Notes under the pieces: model-generated
Seen by the model: only the letters and a program-made list of their open reading frames with translations
Told to the model about the DNA's origin: nothing
The model's database searches: none
Program-made: the position numbers and the translations under genes
Shown: positions 23,119-33,883 of the stretch, in pieces
Layout of the letters: every line of letters begins with the position of its first letter
Numbering within the stretch: position 1 is the first letter of the stretch
From: Lunularia cruciata
Lineage: Eukaryota > Streptophyta > Marchantiopsida > Lunulariales > Lunulariaceae
Reading direction: 5' to 3'
Assembly: GCA_948567375.1 (NCBI GenBank)
Contig: OX419755.1
Coordinates: 17,799,001 to 17,863,000 of the forward strand
DNA: 64,000 nucleotides

Positions 23119-23440
23119 AGGTGCGGTAGTGTAGATTTCTCATATAAACTCTATTGCCCAAGTTACCTTTTTTATCTCTCCCTTGTATGGCTTGATGGGG
23201 TCTTCCCATCCTTCGGTTTTCCTACGTGGTCGTCTACTTTCATTGCGATTATATTTAGCTGGTAAGAATGTAAGTCAATCAAGGGCGACCGCGTAGAAAA
23301 GCGAAGGACGGGAAGACCCCTTCAAGCCAAACAAGGGAGAGACTGAAAAGGTAAAACGAGGCTAAACCGCAATAAGAGATAATGTAAGAGGTTCTCTTGG
23401 CCTTTTAAAGCCAAGGGAATTCTTTCCTACACTACCGGGT
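23119..23440. repeat. Foldback pair of the GC-richer short repeat (copies 2 and 3)
   Basis: The left arm (23,119-23,232) runs from GTGCGGTAGTGTAG through CTTGTATGGCTTGATGGGGT to TACGTGGTCG. The right arm (23,286-23,440) is its reverse complement, from CGACCGCGTAG through GAAGACCCCTTCAAGCC to CCTACACTACCGGG. The arms are separated by about 53 bp. The pair could fold into a long imperfect hairpin or be two copies inserted head to head. A MITE-like or SINE-like origin is possible; no coding capacity is present. Confidence 0.75.
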
Positions 23441-24373
23441 TTCACAATCATTTGATAGGATTATTGTTAGCCCCATTATTTGCGTAGGTAAACGTATGAA
23501 GCGGATGAAGTATGCCAAAAGTATATCTATAAACGTTTTATAAAGGTTGTAGTAATTTTAGACGATTACTTTTAACTAAGATTTTGAAAGTTTCATAAGA
23601 TATAAATATCTATTTTGGTTATAAAAATATGCTCTATATAATACCTAATATAAACTTGATCTCTCTCCCCTCCATTATGAGAAGCATATAAATTTCTCGT
23701 TCTTACATGATACGAGAGGACGCTGTATCTAAATGAGAATTAAAAACTCTTTCGTGTCAATTGCTTAAATTGAATACTATGAAGTAGAGAGTTCAATTTG
23801 GAGGTTGGCTACTCGATATTTCTAATAAAGTGTGATCCCTCATTTGAATTGCTTCATGCTGATATGAGCGGACATGGATTAGGGCATTTTAAATAGATAT
23901 ATACGCGTACCATAAGTTTCCAGTATACCATAAATATTTTTATAAACTCTGTGGAGATGGGAGGTGGATGTGACAGGAGTTTATGGGCAATATCCGTAGG
24001 ACCATAAAATTTAAGGGCAATTTATGGGTAGCCCGTAAAATTTTATGGGCCACCCATAACATAGGCAAAAACCAGACTAAACAATTTGTATTACATTAAA
24101 TGATAGGACCCGTCTAAGTTTTACGTGTAGAGTATTTGAATATCCCCATCTCTTTTACAGGTATATGTAAAGATATATCTGTAAATTCCATAAAGATATT
24201 TACAGATGTACGTAAAGAAAAACACATAATTTCTTCATCTGAAATACCTTGTTGCCTTCTTGCAATCTTTGAACAACTAGTACCACCATATAGGATTCTC
24301 ATGTTGTCATTTATCTCTTCATGTCTCCATGCAAATTGCTCATGGATGAATTCAAGGGTTTTTGTTCTCTAAA
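23441..24373. other. AT-rich spacer, no gene seen
   Basis: No gene is recognised. Short internal echoes of TTATGGGC-like words occur at 23,980-24,052. A 28-bp word beginning GCAAATTGCTCATG at 24,331 is repeated at 24,374 where the foldback element starts. Confidence 0.55.
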
Positions 24374-24780
24374 GCAAATTGCTCATGCATGAATTCAAAG
24401 GTTAGAGAATTACTCTCAAATTGGATGGAATTTTCACATTAAACACATTTTCCAATATAATGGTTTCTACCATTTCACTCAAAGCAGCGGGGTGTCAAGA
24501 ATTTTTATAATGTGCAAAGGTGTTATGACATTCTTCCATGTTGCAAGCTATCCAAGTAAATTTGTAAAGATAAATGCACACAAGGAAAGGTGGAGAACTA
24601 GGATAGCTTTCCACGTGGAAGAATGTCATAACACCTTTGCACATTAAAAACATTCTTGACATTCTGCTACTCTGAGTGAGAGGGTAGAAACCATATACTC
24701 ACATATGTGTTTAATGTGGAGAATTCCCTCTAATTTGAGAGTAATTCTCTAATCTTTGAATTCAAGCATGAGTAAATTGA
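24374..24780. mobile_element. Foldback (MITE-like) element with 180-bp inverted arms
   Basis: The left arm 24,374-24,553 and right arm 24,601-24,780 are reverse complements along their whole length with scattered mismatches. The match begins GCAAATTGCTCATGCATGAA against the complement of TTCAAGCATGAGTAAATTGA. It continues through TTAGAGAATTACTCTCAAAT and ACATTAAACACAT and ends at GTGTTATGACATTCTTCCA and the AGCTATCC edge. The loop is 47 bp. There is no coding capacity. The structure fits a foldback or MITE transposon, or a long hairpin that could feed small RNAs. Target-site duplications were not identified because the left outer flank carries an extra copy of the terminal word (24,331-24,358). 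Confidence 0.85.
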
Positions 24781-24842
24781 CCTGAATAGAGTAGTTGTGA
24801 AATGTTGTTACAATAGACAAAGGAGTATATAATAGAGTTAAG

Positions 24843-25298
24843 GTGCATTTAAACTTAGTGCCACCAACTTGCAAGAAAATGGAGAATTTGGTGAAACATG
24901 ATGAACTTCATGATGTTGAAAACATGGAATACTCTCCACTCTCAAATCACATTCCGATCTCCAATCCCATTTCCAAGTCAAAAGAATCTCTTGGTAGTAT
25001 ATACTGGAGGATGTTGAAAATGGTCTCATTGATCCCTTCCCCATCATCTTTGTCTACAATTGAAAAAGGTAAAGTAGATGAAGACCAATTTAGAATGATT
25101 GCACATCATCATTCTTACATTTTAGATTATCTCAATGACACAAAGCATTTTGCACAAATTCATGGTGGGAATTGCAAGAAACCAGTCCAAAAAAGCATTA
25201 CCTTTAGTTACATGGGTACATATTTGGTTTTGCATGGTAGAGGTTTTCCCCAACCTATGATAAGAGGAGACTATAAAAGAAATGAGGACACTATATGA
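24843..25298 (+). CDS. Hypothetical ORF, unassigned (possible transposon relic)
   Basis: An open stretch of about 150 codons follows the foldback element. Its start is given by the reading frame only; the first true ATG in frame is at 24,879 (MENLVKHDELHD). The product is Ser/Lys/His-rich (KSKESLGSIYWRM, QFRMIAHHHSYILDYLND), without a signal peptide or membrane segment. I recognise no family. A second open segment (25,295-25,528, with NKKKYCNGCRT) follows directly in another frame, which suggests one longer frame broken by an indel or an intron. The context of repeats on both sides favours a mobile-element origin. Confidence 0.3.
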   Translation: MHLNLVPPTCKKMENLVKHDELHDVENMEYSPLSNHIPISNPISKSKESLGSIYWRMLKMVSLIPSPSSLSTIEKGKVDEDQFRMIAHHHSYILDYLNDTKHFAQIHGGNCKKPVQKSITFSYMGTYLVLHGRGFPQPMIRGDYKRNEDTI

Positions 25299-25528
25299 AA
25301 TTGTACAAGGAGGCACAAAATTGGAAAGACAAAAGCATTGGAGAAGGTCTCAACAAAAAAAAATATTGCAATGGATGTAGAACAATCAATATTAAACTAA
25401 ATCATCTCTACCCCCATTTTTACAAGATGGACAATAAATTTGGAGGTCAACCAAACATCTCTCTACCTGCTCTAGTAAGCATGGAGTTGGGGAAAAACAT
25501 AAATATAAGCAAAGGTGTGGGTGTGTAG
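25295..25528 (+). CDS. Hypothetical ORF continuing the previous one in a shifted frame
   Basis: 77 codons, basic at the start (KDKSIGEGLNKKKYCNGCRT), then hydrophobic. A Cys-x2-Cys pair (CNGC) is present, but no further metal ligands are in range, so I do not call a zinc finger. It starts 4 bases before the end of the preceding open segment. It may be the same ancient coding sequence. Confidence 0.25.
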   Translation: MKLYKEAQNWKDKSIGEGLNKKKYCNGCRTINIKLNHLYPHFYKMDNKFGGQPNISLPALVSMELGKNINISKGVGV

Positions 25529-25833
25529 AAGATGAATATATGATGCCCAAAGATACCCTATGTCTAAAGCTACACAATTTCCATCTCCCAAGGTAGTGCA
25601 CAACTCAACTCCTTCTTTTATCTTGAGCAAAAGGAGGCAATCAAGGTGGAAAAGAGGAATGCAGGGTGGAGGAAGAAATGAAAAATGACAACATGATCAA
25701 TGATATGAATGCAACCCCTTGCCAGTAGGTGAGATTCCACAAGGGGAGAAAGACATGAATGGAACAACTTTAGCCATAAAGGTGGACAAGATCCAATGAG
25801 GAGAGAAAAATTCAGCAATGGATGGGGTTCAAT

Positions 25834-25838
<5 letters not shown>

Positions 25839-25912
<74 letters not shown>
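25839..25912. repeat. (GA)37 microsatellite
   Basis: 74 bases of uninterrupted GA dinucleotide, preceded by an imperfect GAGAAG start. The minus-strand open segment with a long Leu-Ser run is only the translation of this repeat. Confidence 0.99.
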
Positions 25913-25916
<4 letters not shown>

Positions 25917-26034
25917 AACCAAAAGAGTAGGTGTAGAAGAGTTTCAAAAGAGACTTCAAAGATATCACCCCTAGTGGCTTTTTCATTGGATTAGCAATAA
26001 TCAACACAATGAAATCAAAAGAGTGTTGAATTCA

Positions 26035-26300
26035 AAGACATGTGAAAATTAGCTGAAATTAAAGCTTTGAATATGAAAAAGCTTGAGAATATGAAAAAGC
26101 TTGAGAATATGCATGTGAAAGGGGATGTAGAAAAGAGAGCTAGAATTGAAATTGAGAAACTGAAAGTGGAAGCCCATAGGAGATTGAGTGAAGAGAAAAG
26201 GAGATCTAAAGCTAAGAAACAAAGATTCAAGGAAAGGAAACATTTTCACAATATAAGATTGGAGTTGGCAAGTGCAAGAAAAACTCCCAAGGAGATATGA
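26035..26300 (+). CDS. Short coiled-coil ORF, unassigned
   Basis: The open segment encodes a Lys/Glu/Arg-rich helix. A duplicated NMKKLE unit comes from an 18-bp tandem repeat at 26,070-26,106. After it come VEKRARIEIEKLKVEAHRR and KAKKQRFKERKHFHNIRLEL. The frame looks like the charged C-terminal helix found in some transposon-encoded Myb/trihelix-like proteins, but there is no DNA-binding domain here to support that. It could be the end of the decayed coding sequence that starts at 24,843, interrupted by the GA repeat. Confidence 0.3.
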
Positions 26301-27189
26301 CATTACTTCTTAGCACTCTCAACTCTTGAGTCTTACCCTCTTTACAATACTTATTTATATCAATGACCCAAAATTTATAGTATTAGAGTAAACACATTGT
26401 TGAAGTGCAATTGCAAGTGCAAATGACAGTGATAGTGATAGTACTTCATACAAGTAAAATTTTTCTTGTAACTTTTCATGTTCAATAAAATATGAATTTC
26501 CAAAACAAAATATTATACTTAATTGTGGATGCACAAACTATCATTTTTTTGTCACAAATTTTATTGATTCATATCAAAAGACAAGTAGGGAAGAAAACTC
26601 ACAAATTAATCAAGGAAACTCACAAAGTTTCTCAATTTTTGTATGTGTTGGAATACATGGGTAATTGCTTGATAGCACCAAACACTGTTGGGACACATTG
26701 GATGTGGGAGCAGGTGCTCATGTAATGTAATTATTGTTTTTATGTGTTGTTCAATGCTTGCTTGTATTGGGGAATGCTTGTATATGCTTCTTAGATAATG
26801 GTGCTGGTGTGCACATTGAAAATAAAGTATGTGCAAGTGGGTGCTGGTAGGCACTTGTATTTCAATTAATATTCAAATGTATTTTTTTATGCACCAATAT
26901 AAATAAGCTGATCTCTTTATGTTGTGATTAAAACTTATGAATGTATCTTTTATGCACCAATATAAAAAAATTTACTTCTATAACAAACTTGAACTTGAGT
27001 GACAATAAACATAAGTGAAAACAAACTTGAGCATTGCTAAGAGTATGCAAGCTAGGGGTGTGAAACAAAAAAACTTTAAAGTTGCATAAATAATACATAC
27101 ATAAATCACCATGCTTGCACAAGATGACAAATTTGAAGAATGCAAAAGGTATATATATATATGTAAAGAGTGATTTTACTCCACTCTAA
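26301..27189. other. No gene seen; GTGCTGG-rich patch
   Basis: Contains a GTGCT/GGTGC-rich patch (26,705-26,860). It also has a short direct repeat, ATGCACCAATATAAA, at 26,889 and 26,953. The patch has loose similarity to the reverse complement of 30,120-30,250 (shared GGTGCTCATGTAA). These two patches flank the minus-strand pseudogene and might be worn LTRs of one element. Confidence 0.4.
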
Positions 27190-29540
27190 TTTGTGCTAGC
27201 ACATCCTCTAACCTGCCCTTATAATCATAGTGAGGTATTAAAAAGGGGATATATGCCCACATGTGTGAAAACTCCTCTTGCTACAAGGTGGGATTCCAAA
27301 GAGACTCTGCTAATATCTTGTATGGATTTGAATTATAAGCTCAAAGACCTCCAAAATTCCACTCCTCCTCCAAGAATGTAATAGCAGGGCATGCATCAGC
27401 TCTAAAATTATCTAAGAGAGCTCTCAAGGACTCCAATGATGAGGTGTGTGATGTCCTAGTAGTGTGCCAAAGAGTAAATGAACGGGGATGGATGGCACCT
27501 TGGGGATGGTTGCTACAATATGGAAGTGTAGCACTTTCAACTATCAATATATCTTGAATCAATAGCCCTAATGAAGTGAACGTGGCATATGAAAAACTCT
27601 AATATCTCTAAACTCATCAGAGTAAGTGTCCATGTCACATAAGTTACCCATGAGCCACTCTCTTATATGTACTCTCTCTCAGGTAAGAAAGTCCATCACC
27701 ACATGGACTAGAGTAGCTACTCTAAATATCCTCTTGTCCTATTTCACCATATGATAACCACAAAGTGGGACATACAATACTGCACAAAATGTCTAACCCC
27801 GGGATGTGGAAGATATTGAAAAGTACCCTCCATAATGAATCCATCCATGGTTTTTAGTCAAACTATGTCACTAGGGGCAAGGCTGTTGGTTGGCAACATA
27901 ATATCCATCAGACATCCAAGTTCCAATACTAGAATCTTCCTCCACAATCCCCTATAGTAAAGGATACACGGAATGAACTCTATAGAAAGACTCATTGTGT
28001 CTATAGTCTGCACCGTCTTCTCCTAATCTATCCAAGACTTTGAAGTGATCCTATCCAAATCATCTGTTTGAGACCCCTGAGTGAACCTCTCCAAATGATA
28101 TGTCTAAGTCTCTTGAGCCTGAGTCCCATGAGTGACTATGTCTACACTATGGGACTAAGTCACTATATGCACAACAAGAAGGGAAGGTGATCTCATCGCC
28201 TCATGTAGCTCATCACGTGCCTGATCTAACAAAGTCCTTGTCTTCTCTAGGGTAATTTGAGTCTCTCTCAACTCAAATTGCATCCCCTTGAACCTCTTAT
28301 CACAATAGTAAACTCTCACAGGTAATACTCCTCCTGATCCACATACTCCGTAACCATCAAATCATGGTGGGCTACATCTATGCCTAATTGAGCCAATCTC
28401 TCCACTTGCACTCTCATCTCTCATGAATATCATACATAAGTTGCCCTCTCTCCGTAAGACAATGCTCTCTATTACAAATAACTCACTCTCTCTCCTCAAA
28501 ACAATGCTCTCTATCAAAAATAAGTTGCTCTTTCTCTTCTAGGCTATGCTCTCCCTCAAGAAGTCACCTTTGTGACACTCTTAAGTTTGCCACTCGTGCC
28601 ATGTCCTCTAGGATACTATCTAAGGTATTGAACATGGGTAAAATCTGATCTCCAAGGAATTGGGTGGATCACTTGCAATACCCTGGGGTGTCTTGGTGTC
28701 TCTCTCTATGCTCATTGCAGGTAGTGCATGTGCCCAAAAATGAATGGAATCCACATGCACATAGTCAACTCCCACTCCATCAAATGCATAACAACCTGTG
28801 CACAATGGATAATCAATAATACACCATCAACATCATCTCATAACACCCAAGAAAGAAAATTTAGGAGATAATTATGACAACACAAACTGATAACACCCAA
28901 GTTCTTGGGAAAGCTAATTTATTAAGTAACCATGAGTGTACATAGAGTAGTACAAGAACATAAGAGTATTTAGAGAAAAAATAAAGTTTTCAAGAGGCAT
29001 ACTAAAACTAAGCTATCACTCACCCTCCTCTCCCTCATCTCCTACCTTGGATTCTTCCACTCCACCCTCCAACTTCTGCTCTCTTATGCTCTCACATGAA
29101 ACCTTATCCTCAAAGATATACCCTCTATCTACAAAGAGATGGGTGAGGGTCTGCCCTACAAAGGTGACCTTGAACCTACATCCATTTGGATGCTCAAGTT
29201 GCCTCTCCAACACTACCATCTTGGCCTCAATGGCAGCCATCACAAACTCTCTCCAATCTTAATCCTCAACAATTTCTCTCCTCAACTTTGTCTTTGTGTT
29301 CAAGATCATATGTCCATGTACAACGTTGGGCAAAGTGCACCCAATATTTGGAAGAAATAAAAAAATGTAGGATATATACATTGGCAAGCTAGATATCTCC
29401 TATCAGTGTAATCACTCATAAGGAACCAATCACTAACTACTAGGTATGGGATAGACCTCCTCTTTTCCATCCTTGCATTGGCTGATGCAAGAGCTTCCCC
29501 AAGCAACTCAATTGCAACTACCTCCCACAATTTATCAGTG
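27190..29540 (-). pseudogene. Broken minus-strand repeat-type protein (coiled-coil, unassigned family)
   Basis: Minus-strand frames read as one long decayed protein. At 29,530-29,306 the text is VVAIELLGEALASANARMEK, then a Tyr/Phe-rich part with YPTFFYFFQILGALCP. At 29,243-29,016 it is AAIEAKMVVLERQLEHPNGC, then FKVTFVGQTLTHLFVDRGYI. Around 28,600-28,200 it is a Glu/Arg coiled coil (LEKTRTLLDQARDELHEAMR). Near 28,000-27,750 it is hydrophobic (LSIEFIPCILYYRGLWRKI). Many stops break it. The arrangement suggests an accessory or gag-like protein of a plant retroelement. I do not recognise the family, and no pol domain lies beside it. Confidence 0.5.
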
Positions 29541-30881
29541 TCCTTGTCCTTCTATCCCAAGATCTCATGAACTATGTGCATGTAGCAACTTGGAAAACAC
29601 ATAACACATCAGAACACATGTGTCAAAATCACACTCTTGAAATCAAGGTATTCACTAGATTGCATTAGCATGTATTGGAGGATATTGGACTGCACTAGAC
29701 CATGCCGGAAAGCATTGGGATGGCGCTGGGCTGCTGTCAACAGCACTGGTGTGTGCTGGGATGTGTAGGGGTTGTGAGATTTTGGGCAAGTATGAGCTGG
29801 AAGGTGCTGGCTGGCATGGGTAAATTGGGTTTAACAAAAGAGGAGCTAAATGAGCCTAAAAATCAACAAAATTGAAAGAAATGATCATACATTTCAAAAT
29901 TGCAGGAGAGAAAATGAAATAATCACATCTGGTCTAGGATTTTCCATCTTGATCACAATCTTGAGACCTATTTCATATGAAATTGTTCCTAGGATACCCA
30001 AATATATGACATTCATAAGAAATTGTTATATTGCCAGAATCTTCACATATTTTTGGTTTGAGTGCTACATCTCACATGACACCCAATGGACACCACACTA
30101 CAAACACTATACAATTAACCGGCTTCATATGAGTGCCAATGACCTTACACAAGTGCCAAAATCCCTACACAAGCACCTTCCAGTGCAAATAACCAGCCCA
30201 ACCTTACATGAGCACCTTTTGGCACAAGCAAGCACAGTCCAATGCAAATGATGAACATATGCCTTATTAAACACTTGGAAAGAGTATAAATCAACACACT
30301 TTAGACCACTTCAAAATATTAGGAATCAAAACCCTTAATAAACTGAGTAATTTCCCCAAAGTTCACAATGTTTTATTCTCATTTCACATCTTGTATGTTG
30401 AGATTGAGACAATGTAGCACAACTCTATTTTTTCTTTCCTCTCTACCTTACTCATTAGTGAATGGCTCTTCCCTTCCCATTTCCCAATGAAGTCTCCATC
30501 CTCAATTGATTAGAAAAACTATGAAGTATAGATATGGTAATCCACCTCAACAAGTATGTATTTCTGCTAGGGTTTCGTAAGTTGGACTCTTAATTCTCTA
30601 AGTGAATGTTATCAAAATTTTAGCACTCCTATACAATGCTTGTTAACTATTTGAGTCTTTGCCACAAATTTGTTGAAAAGTTGCTTGTCCTTTGTTCATG
30701 CTTGCTTGAAAGATGACAATAATGATCCATTGGAACATAGCCAGAATCTCCATGGAAATATTCATTATTTTCAAAACTATTAGGGTTTATTCTTTGATGC
30801 AATTCACTCCATTTTTTAAGAAGTCATGACATGATCCTAGCATTCCTGCAAATACAATAAGCATTTAAAACCGTAAACATA
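29541..30881. other. No gene seen; GTGC-motif-rich stretch
   Basis: 29,650-29,820 is rich in GCTGG and GTGCTGG words. 30,125-30,250 is rich in CACAAG(T/C)(G/A)CC words, giving a weak periodic pattern. The 133-codon plus-strand open segment at 29,850-30,251 has no recognisable domain and includes these repetitive words, so I do not call it a gene. Confidence 0.5.
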
Positions 30882-31155
30882 TCATCACCGACACATTTAT
30901 TATTATTATAACACTACACTTTAATATCAATGATGATAGTCTTCTCATTATCAGAAATTCCCTTATCGGCAACACATTGAACACTAGCTTGAGGTCAAAT
31001 GTAGAAGGCAAAACCCTGTCACCACCGACACATTTATTATTATTATAACACTACACTTTAATATCAATGGTGATAGTCTTCTCATTATCAGAAATTCCCT
31101 TATCGGCAACACATTGAACACTAGCTTGAGGTCAAATGTAGAAGGCAAAACCCTG
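30882..31155. repeat. Tandem duplication, 137-bp unit, two nearly identical copies
   Basis: Copy 1 (30,882-31,018) and copy 2 (31,019-31,155) differ at only a few positions (for example GATGATAG versus GGTGATAG). Both run from a CACCGACACATTTATTATTA block to GAAGGCAAAACCCTG. The near identity implies a recent duplication by unequal exchange or replication slippage. Confidence 0.97.
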
Positions 31156-31379
31156 AAATGTGAGGTCAAAGATGAAGTTGAATGTCAAGAAGGAAACCAC
31201 CGTGGTAGAATGTCAAAGATGGAAGCCAAAGGTCAAATGTGGAATTCTGATTTGATCCGATGCAAATGAGGATGTGTGAATTTGGGAGCCATGGTTCCCT
31301 CGATGGCCTGGTTGTTTCCTTCTTTCCTCTCTGGTTTTGGAATATTAGGGCAAATTGAAAATTTAAAATCAAGCTAAAT

Positions 31380-32640
31380 TAATGTTTACATAGTTTACTT
31401 TATAGTAATGAATTCCATAACCATAAATTACTACGAGTCACCTTTTACAAAATTTGCAGTTTTTTTATGAAATTCTGTCAAGTACAAGTAAATCTTCGGA
31501 AAGTTCCCTTTCTGAGCACCGTAAATTTTTTATGAAACTTTGCGGGTACCCAGAAAATTATTGTTACAACCCCCCTCATATATGGAGATCCCATAAATTT
31601 GGTTGGGGTGCGAAAGGTGAATACTTGGATTTTACAATAATATCTCCCTAGCTATAGAAATAAACTTATGGGTGTTGAAAAACATGACTCGTAAAATTTA
31701 ACGAGTTACGGGAGTCCTGAGTGAACAAAAATTAAACCCAAAATTGTTTCCTCTAAACTTTTTATTAGAAACTCTAAAACTTTACATGAATGTTAAAAAA
31801 TGAATAGATTTGAATTACGGGCCCATAGTATCATTTACTGAAACTCTGCAGTGACAGCTGATTTCAGTAAAGTTCCCATAAAATTCATTTTTTTAAACCA
31901 CTATTAGGAGGTTTCACTTTAAGGGTTTTCGGTGTCCGTAAAATAAATGTATGGGAGATCTGCGGTCCATCCCATAGAATTATTATTGGATGTGGCAGAG
32001 GTACCTGAATTTTATGGCAGATATTCCCTTAGCTCTAAAAGAATTAACGGGTCGTGGTTTTTATTTTCTTTAAATTTGGTCTATAAATTTACAGGGGTTA
32101 AAATTTTCAGGTCAAAATTTATACCAAAATAAAAAATCCAAACGCTAAAATTATGCGGGTCCATTTCTAAATAATATTGATTTTGTTTATATACCCATCC
32201 AAGAATTAACGGGAGGCTTACGGGATATGTCTAACTTCCAGAAATAAAACCTCTATTGGCCGGTTCCAATTCAAGAAGTTATGGAAGATAGATTCGTCCG
32301 TAAAACGAATTAAACTTATTCATGAACAGATTAACATTTAGGGTTTGGATGAATTTGAATTTTTTTCCAGATCTCTATCCGAGTTATCCAACCTTACGGT
32401 CTTGAGTGCATCCGGATAAATTTACGGGTAATGAAAATTCGTTAACCTTTATAGGGTTATGGAATCACCTCCCAGCCAAAACAAAGTACCCTCTCTCACA
32501 CCCAGTAATAATGTAGGGGACATTCGAAATCGCCAAAGTGAAACCCTTATTGTGTCTTCTGCCCGCAGATTCCAGATTCACAAGTAAATACCTGTCACAC
32601 CTCAAACTTTCAGATTTTCTACATGTCGCTTGCATCGTAC
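31380..32640. repeat. Imperfect repeats with ACGGG / CCGTAAA words
   Basis: Short words such as CGTAAA, CCCATA and ACGGG recur. A segment near 31,610-31,680 (GGATTTTACAATAATATCTC, CCTAGCTATAG) has a diverged echo about 385 bp later at 31,995-32,060 (GAATTTTATGGCAGATATTC, CCTTAGCTCTA). This suggests an old, diverged tandem duplication. There is no coding frame. Confidence 0.4.
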
Positions 32641-32890
32641 ATACAAATGATTGGACTTAGCGTGGCCATTGGACTTAACGATGCCAAGGATCACCGCTAG
32701 CAAAATATGGTGAAAAATCAAACAAAGTACATAACCAATCAACTATTATAGACACTGTTATGAAATCAGATTCTGGATGTCATCTGAGTTTCAAAGTCGT
32801 TACAGTTTGGAAATTTTGGATGTTGATCCTACGAAACATGTTCACTGATTGATAGCCTCAAGTCGTTTCCCAAATCAACGAATTTGTTGT

Positions 32891-32946
32891 ATCCTTGTAC
32901 GGCTTGACGGGGTCTTCCGGTCTCTCTTGTTATCGTACGCGGTCGG
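32891..32946 (+). repeat. GC-richer short dispersed repeat, copy 4 (core only)
   Basis: Contains CCTTGTACGGCTTGACGGGG, then TCTTCCGGTCTC and CGTACGCGGTCGGC. It matches the core of the copies at 22,313 and 23,119 in the same orientation. The flanking parts of the family are absent or too diverged. Confidence 0.7.
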
Positions 32947-33759
32947 CTATTTAGTTCGAGGTCATCTTTCGAATCAACGTATTCTCGAGAACTGACATCA
33001 TGCTTCCACGGTAGCGACAAATATGGTCATCACCGTGACACACCAGGACAGGGTTGGCATGAAGGAGGACCCTCAACGAGATAGAATACTGTGTCTTAGT
33101 TACTTTATGAATGCGAGAAAAGGAATCAACTTCGAAACAGATCCATGGATAATGGTGCATGGATAGAGAATAAGTTTATTAAAATATGAATAAACATTTC
33201 TCATTTTGTTGACTGCGGGGACCCATGCATCTATACGAGTCACATTATATAGATACCCATTATACTGTAGTTAGAGCACCGTACTTGGTTAGTTGTATGG
33301 TACTCTTAACAAGATATAAAGAATTACGGAGGAGAGTAAGATTTATCAATGCTCTTTCCATTAGAAACAACTTATGTGTCAGATCATATTCACTGTAATC
33401 AAAGATTATATATTAATTGATATTGTATTACTTATCTTGTTTACAATTTGTGTCGTTGATAAATACTTACAATCTTGCTTCTTGATGAATAAGAGCATTT
33501 GTCAAATCAACAATTATATTTCTATAAAATTCAATGCTAAGTGCATACATTGAGATTATTGCGTACTTTCTGTGAGCGTCATTCGCTTCAAGTTTTGCCA
33601 CGCACTTACGGAGGTCCGACTGTATTTTATCAGCGATAATGAAGAAAAACCGATAATTAACGAGATCTTTGGAGAACTGCTTGCTTTTCTCATGAGTCTG
33701 AAAACGTTGGGATCTGAACTATTTCCCGGAATTTAATCAAGTTTAAATACAGGGAGTAG
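32947..33759. other. No gene seen
   Basis: No recognisable domain on either strand. It lies between the repeat copy and the MITE-like element upstream of the receptor-kinase locus. Confidence 0.55.
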
Positions 33760-33883
33760 CTATTTCCACCGCACTTTTAACTATTTTCCCCACATTTAGC
33801 CCCACACCCTAGCGCTGAGATCAGTTTAGAGTCGATTAATTTACAATGTTGTGGTGGAAATAGCAAAAAAGTGGTGGAAATAA
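33760..33883. mobile_element. Small MITE-like element with about 27-bp inverted ends
   Basis: The left end CTATTTCCACCGCACTTTTA (33,760) and the right end, containing AAAAAAGTGGTGGAAATA (33,866-33,883), are imperfect reverse complements. The total length is about 124 bp and there is no coding capacity. It sits about 0.9 kb upstream of the receptor-kinase start codon. An additional GTGGTGGAAATAG copy at 33,851 lies just inside the right end. Confidence 0.6.

Noticed and set aside
23286-23320. GGACGGGAAGACCCC resembles the conserved GACGGAAAGACCCC loop of large-subunit rRNA
   Set aside because: The match is short and the flanking sequence does not follow rRNA. The dispersed-repeat explanation accounts for all copies.
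25618-26007. Minus-strand 129-codon open frame with a long Leu-Ser run
   Set aside because: The run is only the translation of the (GA)37 microsatellite; the flanks have no protein character.
29850-30251. 133-codon plus-strand open frame
   Set aside because: It contains the repetitive CACAAG/GTGCC words and no motif. Long open frames by chance are expected in such sequence.
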